Source of the DNA: Pedobacter rhodius
GTDB lineage: Bacteria > Bacteroidota > Bacteroidia > Sphingobacteriales > Sphingobacteriaceae
Direction of reading: 5' to 3'
Assembly: GCF_027213645.1 (NCBI RefSeq)
Contig: NZ_JAPWGL010000001.1
Location: 372,001-436,000, forward strand
Length of the DNA stretch: 64,000 nucleotides
Shown here: positions 37,921 through 47,597 of the stretch, piece after piece
How positions within the stretch are numbered: the stretch's first letter is position 1
Layout of the letters: each line of letters starts with the position of its first letter
Made by a program: the position numbers and the translations under genes
The notes under the pieces: generated by a model
Seen by the model: the letters and a program-made list of their open reading frames with translations, nothing else
Told to the model about the DNA's origin: nothing
The model's database searches: none

Positions 37921-38859
37921 TTATACCAGTTTCATTTCCGCCAAAACACTGTTCATATTTCTAACCGCATCAGCGCTTTTATTAAATGCCGCTTGTTCGT
38001 CAGCTGTTAATTTAAAATCGATAATTTTTTCCCATCCGCTGCGGCCAATGATCACCGGAACGCCTAAGCAAATATCTTCCTGACCATATTCGCCTTCGAG
38101 TGATACGCAGCAGGTAAATAGTTTTTTCTCATCTCTTAAAATCGCTTCAACTAAAGCAGCTCCGGCAGCACCTGGCGCATACCATGCGGAAGTTCCGATT
38201 AACCCGGTTAAAGTTGCACCACCAACCATGGTATCGGCGGCTACTTTATCGAGTGTTGCTTTATCTAATAAATTGCTTACCGGTAAACTTTGATAAGTTG
38301 CCAATCTGGTTAAAGGGATCATCGTCGTATCACCATGGCCGCCAATTACAAAACCTTGTAAATCGTTTGGATTGCAATCTAATGCCTTAGATAAATAAAA
38401 TTTAAAACGAGAACTATCTAAAGTGCCACCCATACCAATAATACGGTTTTTAGGTAAACCCAAAGATTTTAAAGCCAGATAGGTCATCGTATCCATTGGA
38501 TTGCTAATCACGATGATGATGGCTTCGGAAGAATATTTTAATATATTTTCGGCAACGCCCTTAACAATTCCGGCATTAATCCCGATAAGTTCTTCACGGG
38601 TCATTCCGGGTTTGCGTGGTAAACCTGATGTAATTACCACAACATCGGAACCTGCTGTTTTGCTATAATCGTTTGTTACGCCGGTAATTTTTGTGTCAAA
38701 ACCTAACAGGGTAGCCGTCTGCATCATGTCTATAGCTTTGCCTTCGGCAAAACCTTCTTTAATATCCAATAATACAAGCTCGTTCGCCAGTTCTTTACGT
38801 GCAATATTATCTGCACAAGTTGCGCCTACTGCGCCTGCTCCTACAACCGTTACTTTCAT
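37921..38859 (-). CDS. mdh: Malate dehydrogenase
   Basis: 312 residues, LDH-like malate dehydrogenase. NAD-binding GAGAVGA (7-13), substrate-loop arginines in SGLPRKPGMTREEL, the ISNPMDTMTYLA segment and catalytic His in GGHGDTTMIP. It oxidises malate to oxaloacetate in the TCA cycle. Monocistronic and divergent from the lipocalin pair. Confidence 0.97.
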   Translation of the reverse strand: MKVTVVGAGAVGATCADNIARKELANELVLLDIKEGFAEGKAIDMMQTATLLGFDTKITGVTNDYSKTAGSDVVVITSGLPRKPGMTREELIGINAGIVKGVAENILKYSSEAIIIVISNPMDTMTYLALKSLGLPKNRIIGMGGTLDSSRFKFYLSKALDCNPNDLQGFVIGGHGDTTMIPLTRLATYQSLPVSNLLDKATLDKVAADTMVGGATLTGLIGTSAWYAPGAAGAALVEAILRDEKKLFTCCVSLEGEYGQEDICLGVPVIIGRSGWEKIIDFKLTADEQAAFNKSADAVRNMNSVLAEMKLV

Positions 38860-38976
38860 ATATCTATTTTTTATGGTTTGCTGTTAATTACCAATCGAAG
38901 GTATAAATAAATATAAGGTTTAAAAATGCTTTTCAAAACTTTATAATTGGTAAACTGTTAATTCTTTAAACGTATT

Positions 38977-39519
38977 ATGAAATTGATTAATTTTAGATTT
39001 TTCATCCTTTTGGTGCTGTTAATGCCCACCTTAATTTTTTTCTCATTTAAAAATAATAAATCGGAGCGCGTTTTGGAAAACCAGGCGGTTGCTAAAATTA
39101 ACTTTAAAAATTTTCAGGGTACATGGTATTCATTAACAAGTATACCAACTGCTTTGGATAAAAAATGGCGTAAAACCGTAGAGCATTATACGTTAAAGGA
39201 AGGACACTTCGACGTATTTACAACTTACTACAAAATAGGAAACCCGGAAAAGAAATCCATAAAATCTAAATTATTTTTTTACGAAGGCCGCCCAAATGGG
39301 GAGATGAAAGCGCAATTCCTTTGGCCTTTTAAAATAGGTTATCGGGTGATTGAATTGCCAGATGATTACAGCTACGTTGTAATTGGGCATCCCGATAAAA
39401 AATATTTGTTCATTATGGCCCGGAAACCTGAAATGGATAAAAAATTAATGAATGCTATTGTTGATAGATGTAAACAAAACGGGTACGAAGTTGATAAACT
39501 CGTAAGTCAGGAACATTAA
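38977..39519 (+). CDS. Lipocalin (Blc-like) with N-terminal membrane anchor or signal
   Basis: 180 residues. A hydrophobic N-terminus (about 6-24, no lipobox) precedes the lipocalin: GxW motif GTWYS (48-52), beta-strand core (HFDVFTTYYK; KAQFLWPFKIGY), the YSYVVIGHPDKKYLFIMAR strand with its conserved Arg, and a C-terminal helix. Blc-type lipocalins bind lysophospholipids or fatty acids at the envelope. A closely related paralogue lacking the N-terminal segment follows after 43 nt. Confidence 0.85.
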   Translation: MKLINFRFFILLVLLMPTLIFFSFKNNKSERVLENQAVAKINFKNFQGTWYSLTSIPTALDKKWRKTVEHYTLKEGHFDVFTTYYKIGNPEKKSIKSKLFFYEGRPNGEMKAQFLWPFKIGYRVIELPDDYSYVVIGHPDKKYLFIMARKPEMDKKLMNAIVDRCKQNGYEVDKLVSQEH

Positions 39520-39562
39520 TTTTAGTGCAACCATTTAATTTGAAAACAGCTAAAATAAAATC

Positions 39563-40015
39563 ATGCAAAATAAGCCCATCTCTAAAATAGACCTAAAAGC
39601 TTTCGAAGGAAAGTGGTATTCTTTATATTCTATTCCAACTTTAATGGATAAGCATTGGAAACAGACTATTGAAACGTATACTTTAAAGGAAGACGATCAT
39701 TTTGATGTACTGACCACTTACCATAAAGAAGGCAAGCCTGAAGAAAAATCGATTACATCTAAATTGTTTTTTGATGAAGATAAACCAGATGGCGATATGA
39801 AAGCACAGTTTTTATGGCCCTTTAAAATCGGATACTGGATTATTGAACTTGCTGATGATTATAGTTATGTTGTGGTTGGGCATCCCGACGAAAAATACCT
39901 GTTTATTATGGCCCGTGAACCAAAAATGGAAGCAGATTTATTGGTTGATATTATTGAAAGATGTCGTGAAAAAGGTTATGATGTAAGTAAATTGGTGAGC
40001 CAGGAGCATTTTTAA
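39563..40015 (+). CDS. Lipocalin paralogue without export signal
   Basis: 150 residues aligning along nearly the whole length with the preceding lipocalin, at roughly 60-65% identity by eye (shared KAQFLWPFKIGY and KLVSQEH). It starts at once with the domain (PISKIDLKAFEGKWYS, Trp18) and has no signal peptide or anchor, so it is predicted to be cytoplasmic. A tandem duplication with divergent localisation is the simplest explanation. Ligand unknown. Confidence 0.82.
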   Translation: MQNKPISKIDLKAFEGKWYSLYSIPTLMDKHWKQTIETYTLKEDDHFDVLTTYHKEGKPEEKSITSKLFFDEDKPDGDMKAQFLWPFKIGYWIIELADDYSYVVVGHPDEKYLFIMAREPKMEADLLVDIIERCREKGYDVSKLVSQEHF

Positions 40016-40346
40016 AAACTAGGCTATCCGAACGATTTTAACCAGGAACAAAACTCATAAGTTTGATTAAGAACAAGGATAAAAGAACAAAGATTAAAGA
40101 TCGAAGAACAAAAACTTTGCACCTTAATCTTTATTCCTTACTCCTCGTTCGTTAATCTTGACATTTCTTCACTAAAACTTCATAATTGAAATGCACCTTT
40201 GAAATAACGAAACACAAGAAGCGATTTCCGTTTTGTTAAATTCTAAAAACTCATAATTAGTTTTTTAGTTTTCCGGTTACCCTTATCTGATACCTCATGT
40301 ATTGCAAAATACATGAGGTTTTTATTATATAGTTTCGGAAGCAAAA
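40016..40346. other. 331-bp intergenic region with word-like inverted repeats
   Basis: Contains reiterated AAGAACAAAGATTAAAGA words at about 40067-40110 and inverse words (TTAATCTTTATTCC; TTAATCTTG) at about 40131-40160, forming a long imperfect hairpin, then the terminator at 40291. No gene is seen. Confidence 0.55.
40291..40324 (+). terminator. Terminator between the lipocalin pair and the DUF58 gene
   Basis: ACCTCATGTATT and AATACATGAGGT pair around GCAA and are followed by TTTTTA; usable in both directions. Confidence 0.88.
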
Positions 40347-41264
40347 TTATCCTAATTTTTGCCGCTTAATTAAATAAGATTGCAGAATCGGGTAAAACCC
40401 TTCATTCCTGTCGGCATCAATTAAATCTATCTTGTATTGAGCACATTTTAATGCAATCTGCTGCCTGTAAGCTGAAACTGAGGCGATGTAGGATTCCTTT
40501 ACCTGATTGGTATGTATTTTAATTGTTTCTCCGGTTTCCATATCAATAAATTGATAAGGCCTGTTTTCAAAATCAAAATCTACCTCCTTAGCTTTATCCA
40601 CAACATTAAAAACGACAACCTCATGCTTATTAAATTTTAGATGCTGAAGTGCGTCAAAAAAATCATCTGTTTTTTCGGGATTGCTTTGTGTATTAAATAA
40701 ATCACTAAAAATTACGACCATCGAACGCTTATGAATTAACTCCGCAACCTGGTGTAAAGCCTCGCTTAAATTAGTTTGTGCATTTATTTTAGGTTTTTGT
40801 AACAGCTCCTCCAGTTTTGTGAAAAGATATTTTTGATGAATAGTTGTTGATTTGGCCGGTGAATTCAATAAAACCTCATCTGTAAACAAACTCAAACCAG
40901 AAGCATCCCGTTGTTTTTTTAGGAGATACATCAGGGAAGCAGTGGCCTGAATAGAAAATGTAAGTTTATTATTCTGAGGTTCGGGGAAATACATGGATGA
41001 AGAAACATCAATCACAAACTGACAGCGCAAATTTGTCTCTTCCTCGAACCGCTTGCTGTATAGTTTATCCGTTTTTGCATATAATTTCCAATCGATATTT
41101 TTTACATTTTCGCCGCTGTTATATTGGCGATGTTCTGCAAACTCAACCGAAAAACCATGAAACGGACTTTTATGTAAGCCGGTAATAAAACCTTCAACAA
41201 CTTGTTGGGCGAGTAATTCTAGGTTACCGTAGCTTGTTTCATTTTCGTAGTATACCGCTTGCAT
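40347..41264 (-). CDS. DUF58 / vWA-domain protein
   Basis: 305 residues with the DUF58 motif (FAEHRQYNSGENVKNIDWKLYAKTDKLY) and a vWA metal site DVSSSM. DUF58 proteins usually work with MoxR-type AAA ATPases; none is encoded nearby, so a partner would lie elsewhere. No membrane segment. Followed by the lipocalin-region terminator. Confidence 0.85.
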   Translation of the reverse strand: MQAVYYENETSYGNLELLAQQVVEGFITGLHKSPFHGFSVEFAEHRQYNSGENVKNIDWKLYAKTDKLYSKRFEEETNLRCQFVIDVSSSMYFPEPQNNKLTFSIQATASLMYLLKKQRDASGLSLFTDEVLLNSPAKSTTIHQKYLFTKLEELLQKPKINAQTNLSEALHQVAELIHKRSMVVIFSDLFNTQSNPEKTDDFFDALQHLKFNKHEVVVFNVVDKAKEVDFDFENRPYQFIDMETGETIKIHTNQVKESYIASVSAYRQQIALKCAQYKIDLIDADRNEGFYPILQSYLIKRQKLG

Positions 41265-41275
41265 ATCGTAAAACC

Positions 41276-41309
41276 AAACCTCACAGGTTTTTAAAACCTG
41301 TGAGGTTTA
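41276..41309 (-). terminator. Terminator after the PQQ sugar dehydrogenase
   Basis: AAACCTCACAGGTTTT and its complement pair almost perfectly (about 16 bp, 2-nt loop), just upstream of the DUF58 start. Confidence 0.8.
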
Positions 41310-41322
41310 AATAAAAATTAAA

Positions 41323-42531
41323 CTATTTTTTTGCAATTTTATAAAGCTTTCCGTTATCGGTTACGCTATATAAAGCGCCGTCTTTTTCAACCATATCACG
41401 AAAACGTTCGCCCATACCTTCGAGTAATCTTTCTTCGCCAGTTACCTTATTATCTTTAATAACCAAACGGATGATATGCGAACCGCCTAGGCCGCCAACA
41501 AAAAGGTTGCCTTTCCACTCCGGAATAGCAGTGCCGTTATAAAAGGCAATGCAACCCGGTGAAATACTTGGATTCCAGAAATACACTGGCTGTTCCATAC
41601 CTTCTTTTTGCTGAATGCCGTCGCCAACTTTTTTACCACTATATTCTACACCATAGGTGATAACAGGCCAGCCGTAATTTTTACCTGGTTTAATAAGGTT
41701 TACTTCATCACCACCCTTCGGACCAAATTCGGCTTCCCATAAATCTCCGGTTTGCGGGTTAATAGCCAATCCGTCAGGATTACGTAAACCTAAAGCATAA
41801 ATTTCAGGTCTTGCATCTGTTTTACTCGCAAAAGGGCCATTTGGTACCGGCTTGCCCTCTTTAGTTAAATGAAGAATTTTTCCTAATGAAGAATTAAGGT
41901 ATTGCGCCTGAATACGGATATCAGCACCCGAACGTTCTCCGGTACTTACAAATAAATCACCGTTTTTATCGAATACGATTCTTGAACCATATTGAAGCTT
42001 ATCCTTATAAGATGGTGTTGCACGATAAATTACGGTTTGATTTTCCAGTGCCGTTTCAGCTGCCGATAGTTTACCCTTTGCAATTGCTAATAAAGCGCCA
42101 TTCGCCTGAGGTTCAGAATAAGCAAAATAAACCATTCTGTTCTTCGCAAAATCAGGATCTAATGTAACATCCAATAAGCCACCCTGACCTGAAGGGTCAA
42201 CCTTTGGTAAACCTGTTATTGTTTTACTTAGTTTACCGTCGGCGTCGAGAATTACCATTGTACCACGCTTTTGCGTAATTAAGAAACCACCACCTGGGAG
42301 AACAGAAATTGCCCATGGATTTTCGAGTTTATCATTTAGTACAGCAACATCAAAAGCTGTTTTGGTTTTGATACCGGCTATCCGGGTTTGACCTTCAAAA
42401 GCGGGTTTATAATCGGCCGAAGGCTGATTGGTTTCAACAGGGCTTTGTGCAGAAACAGTATTGGCAAGTGCCAAACTCATTGATAATCCTGCAAATGCTA
42501 CACCTAATGTTTTGTTAATTAAAGGGTTCAT
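41323..42531 (-). CDS. PQQ-dependent soluble aldose sugar dehydrogenase
   Basis: 402 residues. A signal peptide (cleavage near TVSAQS) precedes the six-bladed propeller of the glucose/sorbosone dehydrogenase family: LENPWAISVLPGGGFLITQK, YALGLRNPDGLAINPQTGDLW, EAEFGPKGGDEVNLIKPGKN then YGWP. It is predicted to be periplasmic, oxidising aldoses with PQQ and Ca2+. PQQ synthesis genes are not in the window. Confidence 0.88.
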   Translation of the reverse strand: MNPLINKTLGVAFAGLSMSLALANTVSAQSPVETNQPSADYKPAFEGQTRIAGIKTKTAFDVAVLNDKLENPWAISVLPGGGFLITQKRGTMVILDADGKLSKTITGLPKVDPSGQGGLLDVTLDPDFAKNRMVYFAYSEPQANGALLAIAKGKLSAAETALENQTVIYRATPSYKDKLQYGSRIVFDKNGDLFVSTGERSGADIRIQAQYLNSSLGKILHLTKEGKPVPNGPFASKTDARPEIYALGLRNPDGLAINPQTGDLWEAEFGPKGGDEVNLIKPGKNYGWPVITYGVEYSGKKVGDGIQQKEGMEQPVYFWNPSISPGCIAFYNGTAIPEWKGNLFVGGLGGSHIIRLVIKDNKVTGEERLLEGMGERFRDMVEKDGALYSVTDNGKLYKIAKK

Positions 42532-42573
42532 AGAAATGATTGAGTTTTTAATAAAGAAACGAATTTTTTTGAT

Positions 42574-42606
42574 AAAAAAACCCGAATCAGATTATGAATC
42601 GGGTTT
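42574..42606 (-). terminator. Terminator after trxA
   Basis: AAACCCGA and TCGGGTTT, with partly paired inner bases, are followed on the minus strand by seven T. The adjacent 42618-42655 reiterates GTATTTAGAATCGAGTATC-like words. Confidence 0.82.
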
Positions 42607-42685
42607 AAATATATTAGAAGCTTTCAGTATTAAGTATTTAGAATCGAGTATCTCAAACCCTAAACCCTTTTACCATAAACTTTTA

Positions 42686-43006
42686 TCAGGCTAATTGCTT
42701 ATTCAATTTTTCTGCTAAAACAGATTTTGGAACGGCACCAACTTGTTTATCAACAACCTGACCATCTTTAAAATACAATAATGCAGGAATGTTACGGATA
42801 CCAAACTGCATGGAAATTTGAGGATTATTATCTACGTTAACTTTACCAACGACAGCTTTTCCATCATATTCTTTTGCAATTTCTTCTACAACCGGGCCAA
42901 CCATGCGACAAGGGCCACACCATTCTGCCCAAAAATCTACTAATACGGGTTTATCTGATTTTAATACAAGCTCCTCAAAGTTTGCATCTGTGATTTCTAA
43001 TGCCAT
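42686..43006 (-). CDS. trxA: Thioredoxin
   Basis: 106 residues with redox motif WAEWCGPC (Cys30, Cys33), cis-Pro segment [10 protein letters not shown] and no signal peptide, so cytoplasmic. It reduces disulfides in ribonucleotide reductase, peroxiredoxins and others. A -7 element lies 19 nt upstream, with two 11-bp direct repeats just behind it. Confidence 0.97.
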   Translation of the reverse strand: MALEITDANFEELVLKSDKPVLVDFWAEWCGPCRMVGPVVEEIAKEYDGKAVVGKVNVDNNPQISMQFGIRNIPALLYFKDGQVVDKQVGAVPKSVLAEKLNKQLA

Positions 43007-43024
43007 AATTTATTTTTTTATGTT

Positions 43025-43068
43025 CAAATATATGTATTCAATTGTAATGCCAGCTATATTGTAATGCC
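43025..43068 (-). promoter_or_regulatory. trxA promoter with paired 11-bp direct repeats
   Basis: On the minus strand TATATTTG (43025-43032) is the -7 element. GGCATTACAAT occurs at 43058-43068 and 43041-43051, 17 bp apart, spanning the -33 region, as two half-sites for a regulator would. Confidence 0.45.
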
Positions 43069-43163
43069 AATTTGACATTTCTTTGAGGTTGAAGGTTCAA
43101 AGGCTAAAGGCATAAGGTTTTAGGCGCTTTAAACCTTCTGCCTTAAACTTTCCGCCTTCTACC

Positions 43164-46100
43164 TTAATTCAGCTTATAATTCACAACATTCAATCCGGTT
43201 AATTGTTCTAAGAACTTATTGTTAGGATTAATTTTCAAATTTTTCGATGGCAAATCCAGCATTATCTGCTTCTCACTATCAAAAACAGCGAAGTTAAGCT
43301 GACAGTTTTGCTGTTCGGAATTTGCCTTATTGTCGGCCAGTATCGCTTCAATCTGGCGCATCAAATCATCATTTACCTTTTCTATCGGCACCTGGATGGT
43401 AAGGCTTTTTGTCAGCTTATCCCTTAATTCAGACATAAGGTTAATTGATGTGATTTTGAATTCCCAGTCGCCCGCTTTACCAAAACGCTCGCCAACCCGG
43501 CCACGTATCTGCAGGAAGTACCCTTCTGTTAAAAATGATTTAAATTTTAGAAAGTCTTCGCCGAATAAAGCCATTTCACAGGCATCATCATAATCTTCAA
43601 AAACAAATGTGCCGAAAGGTTTACCAGTTTTGGTTATTCTTTGCGATGCGGTAACCACTAAGCCGCCCACACAAAGCTCACGGTTTTGCAGCTTCGCAAA
43701 TTCGGCGAGGACCTCTTCATTCGTATCGCCCATCCTAACTTTATTAATGATGCTTAATTGCCGAACACCGTGTGTACAGAATTTATCAAGTTCCAATTTA
43801 TAATTATCTAAAGGATGGCCCGAAAGAAAAATTCCAATCGCATCTTTTTCATATTTTAACCTGTCCATTAAAGCCCATTCAGGCGAAACCGGCAAGGTTG
43901 GTTCCAGAATCATATCAGCTTTGGAACCCCCAAACAATGAAGCTTGCGAGGTACTTTCATTATTTTGGAAATCATTGGCATATTTAATGATTTTTTCAAT
44001 GCCATTCATCTTATCGTTCGGACCAATATAGAAATATTGTGCTCTATGGCCGCCAAATCCGTCAAAAGCGCCACTGTAAACAAAACTTTCATATGCTTTC
44101 TTGTTTACAATTCTTGTATTGGAACGTTTTGCAAAATCGTAAACAGTTGTGTACGGGCCTTTCGCTAAACGCTCTTCAATAATGCTTTCAACGGCCTTTT
44201 CACCAACTCCTTTAACGGCCGACATACCGAAGCGGACTTCGCCTTTGGCATTTACGGAAAATTTAAGGTCAGATTCGTTAACATCAGGACCTAAAACAAC
44301 AACCCCCATCTGGCGGCATTCTTCCATAAAGAAAGCTACCTGTTTAATATCGCTCATATTATTGGAAAGTACCGCCGCCATATATTCAGCGGGATAATGT
44401 GCTTTTAAGTAAGCGGTTTGGTAAGCAATCCAGGCGTAACAGGTGGAATGGGATTTATTGAATGCATAAGATGCAAAGGCTTCCCAGTCTTTCCAGATTT
44501 TTTCTAAAGTTGCGGCATCGTGTCCCTTTTCTGCAGCCTGCTTTACAAACTTAGGCTTCATTTTATCGAGTACATCTTTTTGCTTTTTACCCATTGCTTT
44601 ACGCAAAACATCGGCCTCACCTTTGGTAAAACCTGCTAATTTTTGCGATAAAAGCATTACCTGTTCCTGGTAAACAGTAATACCGTATGTTTCCTTTAAG
44701 TATTCTTCACAGGCATCTAAATCGTATTTAATTTCTTCTTCACCATTTTTACGCCGTACGAAACTCGGAATATACTCCATTGGGCCCGGGCGGTATAACG
44801 CATTCATGGCAATTAAATCGTCAAAAACCGTAGGCTTCAGTTCCTTCATGTACTTCTGCATGCCCGGGCTTTCATACTGAAAAATACCAATGGTTTCGCC
44901 ACGCTGGAAAAGCTCATAAGTCAATACATCATCAATTGGAAAATTATCCGGATCCAAATCGATATCGTGTCTTTTCTTAACGAGTTTAACCGTATCTTTT
45001 ATCAGTGTAAGGGTTTTTAAGCCCAAAAAGTCCATTTTTAATAAGCCTGCACTTTCTACAACCGAGTTATCAAACTGCGTGACATATAAATCAGAATCTT
45101 TTGCTGTTGCGACAGGAACAAAATTGGTAATATCGCTTGGGGTGATAATTACGCCACAGGCGTGAATACCCGTATTTCTTAACGAACCTTCTAAAACCTG
45201 TGCTTGCTGTATGGTTTCAGCACTTAAATCCTTCAAAAGCCCCATTGCTTTTAATTCCTGAACACGTTCGTATTCATCAGGACGCAGTGCATCTTTCAAA
45301 CTTTTTTCATCGAGGTTGAAGATTTTTGCAAGCTTCATATTCGGAATGAGCTTTGCAATTTTATCGGCTTCGAATAGTGGTAAATCTAAAACCCTCGCGG
45401 TATCACGGATGGATGATTTTGCGGCCATTGTTCCATAGGTAATGATCTGTGCCACCTGACTGGAACCATACTTATTAATTACATATTCCATTACCCTGCC
45501 ACGGCCCTCATCATCAAAATCGATATCAATATCGGGCATGGAAACCCGGTCGGGATTTAAGAAACGCTCAAAAAGGAGATCGTATTTAATCGGGTCGATG
45601 TTGGTTATCCAAAGGCAGTAGGCCACTACCGAACCGGCTGCCGAACCACGCCCGGGACCAACAGAAACATCCCTTCTTCTGGCTTCGGCAATAAAATCCT
45701 GCACAATTAAGAAATAACCCGGATAGCCTGTTTTCTCAATTGTCGCCAATTCGAAATCCAATCTATCGATAATTTCAGGCGTTAATTCGCCATAGCGTTT
45801 TTTAGCACCTTCATAGGTAAGGTGGCGTAAAAACTTATTTTCACCTCGTTTTCCGCCATCAATTTCATCCTCGGCAACTAAAAACTCCTCCGGAATATCA
45901 AATTTTGGAAGTAAAACTTCCCGTGCCAGTTTATAGCTTTCAATTTTATCTACAATTTCCTGAATATTTAGAATCGCTTCGGGTAGATCTGCGAAAATCG
46001 CCTTCATTTCTTCTGACGATTTAAAATAATATTCCTGATTGGGTAAGCCATAACGATAACCACGACCACGGCCTATGGGGGTTGCCTGTTTTTCACCATC

Positions 46101-47597
46101 TTTTACACAAAGCAAAATATCGTGGGCATTTGCATCTTTTTTGTTAATGTAATAGGTGTTGTTTGTAGCAACTAATTTTACATCGTGTTTTTTTGCCAGT
46201 GAAATTAAAGATGCATTTACCCGGTCTTCATCTTCCTGGTTGTGGCGCATGATTTCTATATAAAAGTCTTCTCCAAACTGTGCTTTCCACCAGAGTAAAG
46301 CTTCCTCGGCCTGGTTTTCGCCCATGTTTAAGATTTTATTGGAAATCTCACCGGAAAGATTTCCGGACAAAACCAGGATATCGTCCTTGTATTGTTCTAT
46401 AACTTGCCTGTCGATACGGGGAACATAATAAAAACCCTTGGTATAAGCGATTGACGACATTTTGGCCAGATTATGATAGCCATTTTTATTTTTCGCCAGA
46501 AGTACCATCTGATAGCCGTTATCTTTTACTGTTCTATCCAAATGGTTGTCGCAAACAAAAAATTCAACACCGACAATCGGTGTCATTACCACTTCTGTTG
46601 GTCGTTCGCCCGCTTCTATTGCAGCCGCATTTTTAGCTTCTGCAGCTTTATTATGATTTAAAACGGCATTAACGAAGTGAAAAGCACCCATCATATTTGC
46701 ATGATCGGTCATTGCAACTGCTGGCATTTTTTGTGCAGCAGCGGCTTTTATCAAATCGGGAATACTGATTGTACTTTGTAAAACCGAAAATTGCGTATGG
46801 TTGTGCAAATGCACAAAAGTAGCAGCGGCGAGCTCCTGTTTATTTTCGGCAAGTTCCTGTTTTGAAACCCCTCCACCTTCCGCTTTTTGAAGTCGCTTGC
46901 GAATCTCATCAGAAGCGGATTTTAAGTTTACATGCGGAATGCCAAAGCTCGGTATCGACGCAGGATTTACTTCCCTGAAGCGCGGAAAGTATTCCACATC
47001 AACTAGTAATTCCTCTTTAGTGAAAACTTCTTTTTTTATCAGTTCCAGAAAGCAACGTGTGGTTGCTTCCACATCGGCCGTTGCATTATGCGCCTCATTA
47101 AACGGAACACCAAATAAATAGGAGTGAAGTTCAGTTAATGTTGGTAATTTAAATTTACCACCCCTACCTCCAGGCAGTTTTAACAGGTTCGCGGTAATTT
47201 CTGTACAGGTATCTAAAACAGGCATTTCAGCCATACGATTTTCAATACCGAAGCGGTGAAATTCGCAGCCCATAATATTGACATCGAAACCAACATTCTG
47301 GCCGACAATAAATTTAGATTTTGATAAAACGATATTGAATTTTTCTAACACTTCGGCCAGGCTGATGCCTTGCTCTTCTGCCAGCTCTGTAGAAATCCCA
47401 TGAATACGTTCGGCATCATAAGGAATGTTAAAGCCTTCTGGTTTAACCAAATAATCCTGATGTTCAATCATGCGTCCCATCTCATCGTGTAGTTGCCATG
47501 CAATTTGAATACAACGCGGCCAGTTATCGGTATCGGTAATTGGCGCATTATAATTACGAGGCAAACCCGTCGTTTCCGTATCAAAAATTAAATACAT
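43164..47597 (-). CDS. dnaE: DNA polymerase III alpha subunit fused to proofreading exonuclease
   Basis: 1477 residues. The N-terminal DnaQ-like exonuclease (1-190) has DTETTG (Asp6, Glu8), Asp105 (NVGFDVN) and HNATADVEAT (His170, Asp175). After a linker comes the PHP domain (HLHNHTQFS at 263-271; MTDHANM), then the polymerase core with catalytic PDIDIDFDDEGRG, the helix-hairpin-helix and the OB-fold region. The alpha and epsilon activities are thus on one chain, as in other Bacteroidota. A short hairpin (47614-47637) lies in the leader. An imperfect word-like hairpin (43084-43163) follows the gene. Confidence 0.97.
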   Translation of the reverse strand: MYLIFDTETTGLPRNYNAPITDTDNWPRCIQIAWQLHDEMGRMIEHQDYLVKPEGFNIPYDAERIHGISTELAEEQGISLAEVLEKFNIVLSKSKFIVGQNVGFDVNIMGCEFHRFGIENRMAEMPVLDTCTEITANLLKLPGGRGGKFKLPTLTELHSYLFGVPFNEAHNATADVEATTRCFLELIKKEVFTKEELLVDVEYFPRFREVNPASIPSFGIPHVNLKSASDEIRKRLQKAEGGGVSKQELAENKQELAAATFVHLHNHTQFSVLQSTISIPDLIKAAAAQKMPAVAMTDHANMMGAFHFVNAVLNHNKAAEAKNAAAIEAGERPTEVVMTPIVGVEFFVCDNHLDRTVKDNGYQMVLLAKNKNGYHNLAKMSSIAYTKGFYYVPRIDRQVIEQYKDDILVLSGNLSGEISNKILNMGENQAEEALLWWKAQFGEDFYIEIMRHNQEDEDRVNASLISLAKKHDVKLVATNNTYYINKKDANAHDILLCVKDGEKQATPIGRGRGYRYGLPNQEYYFKSSEEMKAIFADLPEAILNIQEIVDKIESYKLAREVLLPKFDIPEEFLVAEDEIDGGKRGENKFLRHLTYEGAKKRYGELTPEIIDRLDFELATIEKTGYPGYFLIVQDFIAEARRRDVSVGPGRGSAAGSVVAYCLWITNIDPIKYDLLFERFLNPDRVSMPDIDIDFDDEGRGRVMEYVINKYGSSQVAQIITYGTMAAKSSIRDTARVLDLPLFEADKIAKLIPNMKLAKIFNLDEKSLKDALRPDEYERVQELKAMGLLKDLSAETIQQAQVLEGSLRNTGIHACGVIITPSDITNFVPVATAKDSDLYVTQFDNSVVESAGLLKMDFLGLKTLTLIKDTVKLVKKRHDIDLDPDNFPIDDVLTYELFQRGETIGIFQYESPGMQKYMKELKPTVFDDLIAMNALYRPGPMEYIPSFVRRKNGEEEIKYDLDACEEYLKETYGITVYQEQVMLLSQKLAGFTKGEADVLRKAMGKKQKDVLDKMKPKFVKQAAEKGHDAATLEKIWKDWEAFASYAFNKSHSTCYAWIAYQTAYLKAHYPAEYMAAVLSNNMSDIKQVAFFMEECRQMGVVVLGPDVNESDLKFSVNAKGEVRFGMSAVKGVGEKAVESIIEERLAKGPYTTVYDFAKRSNTRIVNKKAYESFVYSGAFDGFGGHRAQYFYIGPNDKMNGIEKIIKYANDFQNNESTSQASLFGGSKADMILEPTLPVSPEWALMDRLKYEKDAIGIFLSGHPLDNYKLELDKFCTHGVRQLSIINKVRMGDTNEEVLAEFAKLQNRELCVGGLVVTASQRITKTGKPFGTFVFEDYDDACEMALFGEDFLKFKSFLTEGYFLQIRGRVGERFGKAGDWEFKITSINLMSELRDKLTKSLTIQVPIEKVNDDLMRQIEAILADNKANSEQQNCQLNFAVFDSEKQIMLDLPSKNLKINPNNKFLEQLTGLNVVNYKLN

